Shown here: one piece after another, positions 29,408 through 35,575 of the stretch
Layout of the letters: every line of letters begins with the position of its first letter
How positions within the stretch are numbered: the stretch's first letter is position 1
From: a virus
IMG/VR virus record: IMGVR_UViG_3300024948_000031
Location: 1-35,575 of that record
DNA length: 35,575 nt
Strand: one strand, 5' to 3'
Position numbers and translations under genes: made by a program
Notes under the pieces: model-generated
Seen by the model: only the letters and a program-made list of their open reading frames with translations
Database searches by the model: none
Told to the model about the DNA's origin: nothing

Positions 29408-31156
29408 ATGGCGGTTGATAACGACTTAGACAACATTCAAACCATTAAAACATGGCGCGAATTTGAAATTGAGCTGGCCAAGCTTGGTGAAGACCTACGC
29501 AACCAGATAGAGCTTGAGTGTGAGGCGTTTGAAATTGATCCGAAGGCCAGTGCTGAGCGCCGCGAACGTGCTTGTTTTGACTATCAATACTTTTGTCAAA
29601 CATACTTTCCACACTACGTGCCAACGCCACACTTTAGCTTGTTTCAACAATACATTTTTAAAGCATTCCGATCAACTATTGATGGCTTTCGTGACGCGCG
29701 CAATGTAGATGAGGCGCCTCGTGGCGAGGCTAAGTCAACCTACGAAACACAATTAGGTACGCTCTGGTGCGTGTGCCGTGCTGATTATCTAGTAGATCTA
29801 ATCAAGAGTCTAAAAATCTCTAAAAAAGCTCGCAAGCACATGATTGTCATCATCATGAATATTGAAGAGCAGTCTGCGGAAATGCTTGAAAGTATCAAAG
29901 CCGAGCTAGATACTAATCCGCGTCTGGCACAGGACTTTCCAAACGCTACAGGCCGTGGTCGTGTGTGGCAGTCAACCACAGCCATTACTGCTAACAATAT
30001 CAAAATTCGTATTGGTGGCACAGGTAAAAAACTACGTGGTATGAAGCATGGTCCACATCGGCCAGACCTTGTTTTTCTTGATGACTTAGAGAACGACGAA
30101 GAGGTACGTAACAAAGCCCAGCGCGACAAAGTGCAAAAATTTGTACTTTCAGCAGTCCTTGGTTTGGCTGGCCCAGCTGGGGGCATGGATGTGTTTTGGG
30201 TTGGTACTAGCCTACATTATGACGCAGCCATTAACCGCGTTGGTCGCGCACCTGGTTGGCGTATGCGCGTGTTTAAATCCATCACTACATGGCCTGACAA
30301 CATGGCGCTGTGGGAGCAGTGGGAAGCTATCTATACACGCAGCGGTACAAGCGAAGAGCGCGAAGCCGCAGAAGATGAAGCCTTAGCCTTTTACCAAGAG
30401 CATAAAGCTGCAATGGATGCTGGCGCGCAAGTCAGCTGGCCTGAAGTTCGCCCTTTATACCGCCTCATGTGTATGCGTGCCGTTAATCATGATTCGTTTA
30501 ATCAAGAGCAGCAGAACGAAGCTGGCAATGATGATAACGCACCATTCAAGACCTTACAATTTTGGGTTAACCGCTTAGATAGCTGGGTATTCTTTGGTAG
30601 CTGTGATCCATCATTAGGAAAAAAAGGTAGTGGCCGTGATCCATCAGCTATTTTAGTGGGTGGATTAAACAGAGAAACAATGGTGCTAGATGTGGTAGAA
30701 GCGGACGTATCCCGCCGTGTGCCTGACCTCATTATCAGCCGTTTAATAGACCTTCAAATAGAGTATGCATGCGTGGCGTGGGCGATTGAAACGATACAGT
30801 TTCAGGCGTTCTTGTATACCGAGATTATAAAGCGCGCTGCAAAGATGGGCGTAGCCTTTCCTGGTGTTGCTGTCACGCCTAGCACAGACAAAGACCTGCG
30901 CATCATGAGCCTGCAACCACATATTGTGAACGGCTTAATCCGTAGCCACCGCAACCACACCACGCTAAACGAGCAATTGCAATTTTACCCAGAAGCCGAC
31001 CATGACGATGGGCCAGATGCGCTAGACATGCTCAAAACGCTGGCATATGAATTTGGCGGCGAATGGAACTACACCTCAGCAGGCACCAGCCGCAGCCAGC
31101 GTCGTAGCACAAGCCGAGGCAGTAGCAACAATGATGATGATTGGGAAGATGATTAA
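29408..31156 (+). CDS. terminase large subunit, Mu gp28-like
   Basis: A 582-aa packaging motor. N-terminal ATPase: an atypical Walker A APRGEAKST (103-111) and Walker B LVFLDDLE (221-228). C-terminal RNase H-like nuclease: D400 in SCDPSLG, with a distal acidic pair in GPDALDML. In Mu-like phages it cuts host DNA next to the phage end during headful packaging. Ser/Arg-rich tail with acidic end (NNDDDWEDD). GGAT upstream of the ATG. Confidence 0.92.
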   Translation: MAVDNDLDNIQTIKTWREFEIELAKLGEDLRNQIELECEAFEIDPKASAERRERACFDYQYFCQTYFPHYVPTPHFSLFQQYIFKAFRSTIDGFRDARNVDEAPRGEAKSTYETQLGTLWCVCRADYLVDLIKSLKISKKARKHMIVIIMNIEEQSAEMLESIKAELDTNPRLAQDFPNATGRGRVWQSTTAITANNIKIRIGGTGKKLRGMKHGPHRPDLVFLDDLENDEEVRNKAQRDKVQKFVLSAVLGLAGPAGGMDVFWVGTSLHYDAAINRVGRAPGWRMRVFKSITTWPDNMALWEQWEAIYTRSGTSEEREAAEDEALAFYQEHKAAMDAGAQVSWPEVRPLYRLMCMRAVNHDSFNQEQQNEAGNDDNAPFKTLQFWVNRLDSWVFFGSCDPSLGKKGSGRDPSAILVGGLNRETMVLDVVEADVSRRVPDLIISRLIDLQIEYACVAWAIETIQFQAFLYTEIIKRAAKMGVAFPGVAVTPSTDKDLRIMSLQPHIVNGLIRSHRNHTTLNEQLQFYPEADHDDGPDALDMLKTLAYEFGGEWNYTSAGTSRSQRRSTSRGSSNNDDDWEDD

Positions 31157-32755
31157 ATGAGCAGAAAACACAAACGCGCCGCACTGGTTAAAAAGACATT
31201 AACTGCACCAGATACAGGTCTACAGGCAGGGCCACGTAGCACAAACTCAATTGAGCTTAACTATCGCTCAGTGAATACGTTAGACCCAAGCCGCCTAGCT
31301 AGTGCCTTCACGATGGCAGACCAAGGCATGATCACGCATCAAGCGGCCTTGTTTGAGCTGATAGAAGAGCAAGACTCACATATATTCAGTGAGCTAAGCA
31401 AGCGTAAACGGTCAATTACTGGCTTGGGTTGGACGCTGCAACCACCTAAGGATGCATCCCAATCAGAGTTGGATCGCACAGTAGAGCTTGAAGACATGCT
31501 GCGCAATATTCCACGTATTGAAGATGCTCAATACGATATCGCAGATGCAGTTGGCAAAGGCTTTTCAGCGCTTGAATACAACTGGCAGCGTGGTGATGTG
31601 TGGCTACCTAAAGACATATTCTTTGTGCCACAGCGTCATTTTCAAATTGAACGCACCACAGGTGAGCTTAAATACCTGTCTAACGGCATTCCAGAATCGC
31701 TACGGCCTAATGGCTGGATTATTCACGAGCACAGTGCTAAATCTGGCTACTTAGAGCAATCAGCGCTATTCAGAGTACTAGCTTGGACATATGCCTACAA
31801 AGCCTACAACGTGCGCGACATGCAGCGTTTCTTAGAGGTCTACGGCCTACCTTTGCGCCTTGGTAAATATCCAGCTGGCATAGGCAAAACACAGCGTGAC
31901 GAACTACTAAAAGCTGTGCGTAATATCGGCAACGATGGTGCAGGCGTCGTGCCAAGCAATATGACCATTGAGTTTATAAAAGACACAAAAGCAGGCACAA
32001 TCAGCGACTTTTTAAGCACCATTGAGTATTGGGAAAACAAGCAATCCAAAGCCATATTAGGTGGCGAGTTGGATGGTAAAACCACATCAGAAGCGCGCAT
32101 CATGATTTACGACAAAGTACGCCGTGAAATATTGCTGCATGACGTGCGCCAAATTGAGCCTACACTTAATGCACAGCTGATCAAGCCAATCAGTGCATTT
32201 AATGGCATGTTTACCGATGGCCGCCTGCCTAAATGGACGTACCAGACCGAAGAAACCGTAGACCAAAAGAAAATGGTAGATGTGCTTGAGAAAGCCGCAA
32301 ATCTTGGTATGGAAATTGACGTTGACTACGCACATAAAATCCTGCAAATACCACGCGCGGAAGAGTCAGCAAAGCTGCTAGGTAAAGCAAAGCCAGTGGA
32401 TGCATCAGGTAATGATGGCAACGATGACAAGGCCAGCAAAACAGATGATAAAAAAGACGCAGCGTTGACCAACAATATTTTGACCAAGCTAACAGCACTG
32501 GCAAGCCAAAAAGCAGAAACCGCAGACATCACGGATGCATATACCGCCCAACTAGCAGCACTTGGCGCAAAACATGAGGCTGCATTAGTGCAACAAATAG
32601 CTGCTGTAGTAGCAGAGGCTGGGGACTTTGACGCAGCCATTGAAGGCATAGAGGCACTAGCCCTTAGCTTCAACGTGCCAGCGCTCACAGAAGTCATCGC
32701 ACTCGGTATGGCTGCGGCGCACTTAGCTGGTAGAGCGGAGGTTCCGAGTGAATAG
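31157..32755 (+). CDS. portal protein, Mu gp29-like (DUF935)
   Basis: A 532-aa portal, typical for DUF935. Core: LFELIEEQDSHIFSELSKRKRSITGLGW, then EYNWQRGDVWLPKDIFFVPQRHF and the central LEVYGLPLRLGKYPAGIGK. The Ala-rich C-terminal 100 residues are helical. Begins on the base after the terminase stop. Contains no frameshift. Confidence 0.93.
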   Translation: MSRKHKRAALVKKTLTAPDTGLQAGPRSTNSIELNYRSVNTLDPSRLASAFTMADQGMITHQAALFELIEEQDSHIFSELSKRKRSITGLGWTLQPPKDASQSELDRTVELEDMLRNIPRIEDAQYDIADAVGKGFSALEYNWQRGDVWLPKDIFFVPQRHFQIERTTGELKYLSNGIPESLRPNGWIIHEHSAKSGYLEQSALFRVLAWTYAYKAYNVRDMQRFLEVYGLPLRLGKYPAGIGKTQRDELLKAVRNIGNDGAGVVPSNMTIEFIKDTKAGTISDFLSTIEYWENKQSKAILGGELDGKTTSEARIMIYDKVRREILLHDVRQIEPTLNAQLIKPISAFNGMFTDGRLPKWTYQTEETVDQKKMVDVLEKAANLGMEIDVDYAHKILQIPRAEESAKLLGKAKPVDASGNDGNDDKASKTDDKKDAALTNNILTKLTALASQKAETADITDAYTAQLAALGAKHEAALVQQIAAVVAEAGDFDAAIEGIEALALSFNVPALTEVIALGMAAAHLAGRAEVPSE

Positions 32756-32945
32756 TTTTGATGCATGGTTTATGTTAGTTGGGCAATTGGTATGCCTTTT
32801 ATCTGGCTTAGCTTTAAGCACTTTGCTTTTTGTCCTAACCTTAAATTATTGTTGGCAAAAATTTATTGATGCAAAAAATCTAGTTGCTGTTACTCGTTGT
32901 TGGAGAAAATACGGTCAAGAGTTTGTTGAGGTGTCCAATGAATAA
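32748..32945 (+). CDS. small membrane protein inserted after the portal (65 aa)
   Basis: A single-to-double membrane segment (WFMLVGQLVCLLSGLALSTL, then LFVLTLNYCW) and a soluble tail of about 25 residues. GTG start at 32748 with GGAGG six bases upstream; it overlaps the portal C-terminus by eight bases and the next gene by eight bases. No family recognised; this slot holds no such gene in Mu. Confidence 0.6.
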   Translation: MNSFDAWFMLVGQLVCLLSGLALSTLLFVLTLNYCWQKFIDAKNLVAVTRCWRKYGQEFVEVSNE

Positions 32946-33624
32946 GAAAGACGCTATAGAAAAAATTAAGAAATGCCTAGCGTTATCAGCCAGTAGTAAT
33001 GAGCATGAGGCTGAAACGGCACTACGCCAAGCGCAGGCACTCATGGCGAAGTTTGGCATTGATGAAGAGGATATGTTGGCGGCTGGAGTATCGGAAGCTT
33101 ACGCCAAAGCTGGAGCTTTACGCCAGCCAGCTAATTGGGAATCTCGTTTAGCAGGCCGTATAGCTGATGCATTCGGCTGCAATATCATTTTTAAAGGGTC
33201 TATGAACATAAGTAGTTGGACATTTATCGGATGTGGAGCCTCACCCGAAGTTGCTAAGTATGCTTTTGAAGTTCTATTTCGTCAGTTAAAGCGCCAACGT
33301 GCTGAACACATTAAAACAGTATTAAAACGCTGTAAAACTGTTACCAAAACCAGACGTGCTGACTTGTTTTGTGAGGGTTGGGTTCATGCTGTTGCGGGTA
33401 AGATTTCTTCATTTGCAGGATCTGAAAAACAAGACGCGCAAATTGATGCGTATATGCAAATTACTTACCCGTCATTAGTCACCATGAAAACTCGTAATAG
33501 AAACAAAAAAGCAAGTTTGAGTAACCGTGATTTTAATGACTATGCAGCAGGCCGCAACAATGGAAACGATGCGGAGTTAAATCACGGCGTTAGTGGTCAA
33601 CAAAACCAAGGCTTAATTCAGTAA
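32938..33624 (+). CDS. DUF2786 protein (228 aa)
   Basis: N-terminal DUF2786 domain (KDAIEKIKKCLALSASSNEHEAETALRQAQALMAKFGI, residues 4-41) followed by a helical domain with a second family mark (FEVLFRQLKRQRAEH). Function of the family is unknown; it is common in phages and mobile elements. Start at 32938 has GAGG six bases upstream. It sits between portal and gpF, an unusual place for this family in my experience. Confidence 0.85.
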   Translation: MNKKDAIEKIKKCLALSASSNEHEAETALRQAQALMAKFGIDEEDMLAAGVSEAYAKAGALRQPANWESRLAGRIADAFGCNIIFKGSMNISSWTFIGCGASPEVAKYAFEVLFRQLKRQRAEHIKTVLKRCKTVTKTRRADLFCEGWVHAVAGKISSFAGSEKQDAQIDAYMQITYPSLVTMKTRNRNKKASLSNRDFNDYAAGRNNGNDAELNHGVSGQQNQGLIQ

Positions 33625-34904
33625 TGGCAACTAACCCAGCACAACTACCTTTTAAAGAAGCTATCGACTTCCAAAAAGCCAAAATTAAGCTACCAAGCGC
33701 TGATTGGACAAGCCTCTGGCAGCAGCAACACAGTCACGCCTTTGTAGTAGCAGGCGCACAAAGTGACGCGTTGCTTGAAGACCTATATAACGCCATTCAA
33801 GATGCTAAACAGAACGGTGGCGGCTATGCAGACTTTAAAACGCGCTTTCAAGATATCACCACCAAGCATGGTTGGTCATACAATGGCTCACCTAGCTGGC
33901 GTAGCCGCATTATTTACGGTACCAATATAAAGCAAAGCTACAATGCTGGCCGCTATGTGCAAATGCAGGCTGTTAAGCATTTGCGTCCGTATTGGCAATA
34001 CCGTCACACCAGCATTGAACACCCACGACTTAACCATAAAGCATGGGATAACTTAATACTGCCAGCCGATGATGCTTGGTTTGATACACACATGCCACAG
34101 AATGGTTGGGGATGCAATTGCCGCATAGACTCTCTCTCTCATTTTGAGGCTAAGCAAGAATGGGAGTCTCAAGGTAAGGCGGGGGTAGATACCGCACCAG
34201 AGATTGTCTATGAAGAGCGTATTGTTGGTAAAAATGGCAATAATCCACACATGGTCACCGTACCACAAGGAATTGATCCTGGCTTTGGTTACAACGTAGG
34301 TAAAGCCTACCTTGAACCGCATACAGTGCCGCCATTAACAGGCTATGATGCCGTATTAAAAGAGCGCGGTGCCGAGTGGCCTACAGGTTTTAAAGTGCCA
34401 ACAATGCCAACACCCACAAAAATAGACGGCGCCGCTATTTTGCCAGCAGATATACAGCCTGAATTAGCCGTGGCTGATTTTTTAGATGTATTCGGAGCAG
34501 ACATGCAAACAGGTTCAGCGTTTACCGATGCAGCAGGCAGTACCTTGGCAATCACTAAGGCTTTATTTCAAGATGGTAAAGGTGAGTTTAAGTGGCTATC
34601 GAGCGAAAAGAAATTAAAGCGGTTGCAATATATTAACCTCTTGGCAATGACTCTAATTGAGCCAGATGAAATATGGTGGGTGTGGGTTAAAGATCATCAC
34701 GAAAAAGGGCGCTGGCGGCTTAAAAGACGTTACTTAAAAGCTTTTGAAGTAGACGGTACTAATGAATATGCGGTGTCTGTATTTGAGTGGGGTAGAACGG
34801 GTTGGACAGGATCAACAGCATTCATGACTACCCAGCCAACCGAAGCCCTGCAAGAGGCTTACTTCAATAAACAGAGAAATGGTCGCTTGGTGTTCAAGAA
34901 ATAA
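33624..34904 (+). CDS. minor head protein gpF with C-terminal PBECR-type nuclease domain
   Basis: Residues 1-200 are a phage head morphogenesis (Mu F) domain, with the CNC motif (164-166, GWGCNCRID) and the HPRLNHKAWDNLILPADDAWFDTHMP region. Residues about 283-426 match the PBECR (phage Barnase-EndoU-ColicinE5/D-RelE-like) nuclease family: ADFLDVFGADMQ, PDEIWWVWVKDHHEKG, LKRRYLKAFEVDG and STAFMTT. His and Arg residues of this part are candidates for RNase chemistry. The fusion places a nuclease on the virion interior. Starts one base overlapping the DUF2786 gene. Confidence 0.87.
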   Translation: MATNPAQLPFKEAIDFQKAKIKLPSADWTSLWQQQHSHAFVVAGAQSDALLEDLYNAIQDAKQNGGGYADFKTRFQDITTKHGWSYNGSPSWRSRIIYGTNIKQSYNAGRYVQMQAVKHLRPYWQYRHTSIEHPRLNHKAWDNLILPADDAWFDTHMPQNGWGCNCRIDSLSHFEAKQEWESQGKAGVDTAPEIVYEERIVGKNGNNPHMVTVPQGIDPGFGYNVGKAYLEPHTVPPLTGYDAVLKERGAEWPTGFKVPTMPTPTKIDGAAILPADIQPELAVADFLDVFGADMQTGSAFTDAAGSTLAITKALFQDGKGEFKWLSSEKKLKRLQYINLLAMTLIEPDEIWWVWVKDHHEKGRWRLKRRYLKAFEVDGTNEYAVSVFEWGRTGWTGSTAFMTTQPTEALQEAYFNKQRNGRLVFKK

Positions 34905-34905
34905 A

Positions 34906-34931
34906 AAAGCGACCTCTGCATGGGTCGCTTT
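34906..34931 (+). terminator. hairpin terminator after gpF
   Basis: AAAGCGACC (34906-34914) pairs with GGTCGCTTT (34923-34931), 8-base loop. The U-run is short (TTTAATGG). It starts one base after the gpF stop. It may partly end the rightward late transcript before gpG. Confidence 0.6.
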
Positions 34932-34990
34932 AATGGATTCGATTTGAGGGCTTATGCAGAGCCACAGCTTCGTCACCACAAGGACAGTAT

Positions 34991-35575
34991 ATGCAATACA
35001 CGATTGAATTTCAAGACCATCATTTACAAATGGTGCTTAAAGCGGTTCAAGCAGAGATAGCAACACCGAAGCAAATGCTAGGCAGCATTGGTGAAAGTCT
35101 ACTAAGAGTTAATCAGGAACGCCACAGCGTGGGCCTTGCACCTGATGGTACAGCGTGGAAACCAAATGCAAAGAGTACTTATGATTCCTTTGCCGATGGG
35201 CTTAGCAAATCAAGCTATGGAAAAGACGGGCGTTTGAATGACAGAGGCGCAAGTAAAGTTGCAAATAAGAAGCCACTCAGTGCAACAGGCGATATGCTAC
35301 AGAGCTTTAATTACCAAGTTAATGATGACTCTTTAAGACTTGGGTTTGATGGCGCTAGAAATAACCAACTGGCGACTTGGCATCATGGCGGTACAGAACC
35401 TTACCTAATTGAGCCATTAAATAAAAAAGCACTTTATTTCGGCGGCAGATTTGCTAAGAAAGTAAATCATCCTGGCTTGCCAGAAAGACAATTAGTTGGC
35501 TTCCCAATCTCAGATCAACAATTAACTGCAAACGTAGTTGAAGATCATTTAATGATGGTAATAAATGCCATTTAA
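34991..35575 (+). CDS. virion morphogenesis protein, Mu gpG-like
   Basis: A 194-aa protein of the phage virion morphogenesis family (Mu G / P2 gpS-like tail completion). Features: QMLGSIGESLLRVNQERHSVGLAPDGTAW, KKPLSATGDMLQSFNY and the C-terminal FGGRFAKKVNHPGLPERQLVGF, which is the classic ending. Thought to join tail to head. AAGGACAGTAT precedes the ATG. The gene ends exactly at the window edge. Confidence 0.9.
   Translation: MQYTIEFQDHHLQMVLKAVQAEIATPKQMLGSIGESLLRVNQERHSVGLAPDGTAWKPNAKSTYDSFADGLSKSSYGKDGRLNDRGASKVANKKPLSATGDMLQSFNYQVNDDSLRLGFDGARNNQLATWHHGGTEPYLIEPLNKKALYFGGRFAKKVNHPGLPERQLVGFPISDQQLTANVVEDHLMMVINAI

Noticed and set aside
1-35575. tRNA, rRNA and CRISPR arrays
   Set aside because: No cloverleaf, rRNA segment or spaced direct repeat was seen on either strand.

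Overview
The window is almost entirely a Mu-like (transposable, contractile-tailed) bacteriophage genome or prophage. It carries a DDE transposase (MuA type) with its ATPase partner (MuB type), GemA and a Mor/C-family activator. It also has the Mu-type head, tail and baseplate gene order. Several early and regulatory genes resemble the Burkholderia phage BcepMu more than Mu itself: a BcepMu gp16-type small DNA-binding protein, and a repressor cluster divergent from the transposase operon with a lysis/terminase block beyond it. The host is therefore probably a proteobacterium, perhaps a betaproteobacterium of moderate base composition. That host assignment is inference only. No host gene, tRNA, rRNA or CRISPR array is visible, and neither phage end could be located.

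Layout. The control centre is at about 25.84-25.93 kb, where a sigma70-like promoter for the leftward early operon has a perfect inverted-repeat operator in its spacer. Rightward from there (+ strand) run the repressor with two co-transcribed small genes (25.93-26.91 kb), a lysis cassette (holin candidate, transglycosylase, Rz with nested Rz1; 27.0-28.5 kb), terminase subunits (28.9-31.2 kb), the portal (31.2-32.8 kb), two inserted small genes, the gpF minor head protein with a C-terminal nuclease-like domain, and gpG at the right edge. Leftward (- strand) run the early operon (25.8 to 18.0 kb), with small DNA-binding protein, coiled-coil protein, transposase, ATPase, accessory genes, DUF3164, HD phosphohydrolase, phage HU, GemA and Mor. 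The head protease/scaffold, major head protein and whole tail follow on the same strand (17.5 to 2.4 kb). The left end carries a Com-like zinc-finger gene, three small genes and a Dam-type adenine methylase (2.3 to 0.47 kb). The morphogenesis genes are thus split between two opposite transcription units, with gpF/gpG on one and protease/capsid on the other.

Control features. Several hairpins place a Shine-Dalgarno sequence inside the stem: before dam, before the protease gene, before the tape measure gene, before the holin candidate, and in a compact structured element at 305-440. The Com plus methylase pairing and the hairpin at the methylase start resemble the com-mom translational switch of Mu. 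The tail chaperone gene has a clear -1 frameshift site (A AAA AAG next to the stop codon) opening a 46-codon extension. The protease gene has an internal start with a strong ribosome binding site, as expected for a nested scaffold protein. Three genes of 30-53 codons were found by reading the sequence directly: com, and two small membrane proteins.

No stretch longer than about 250 bases lacks a gene. The largest gaps (232-470, 17539-17730, 19322-19445) contain hairpins and structured leaders, described below.
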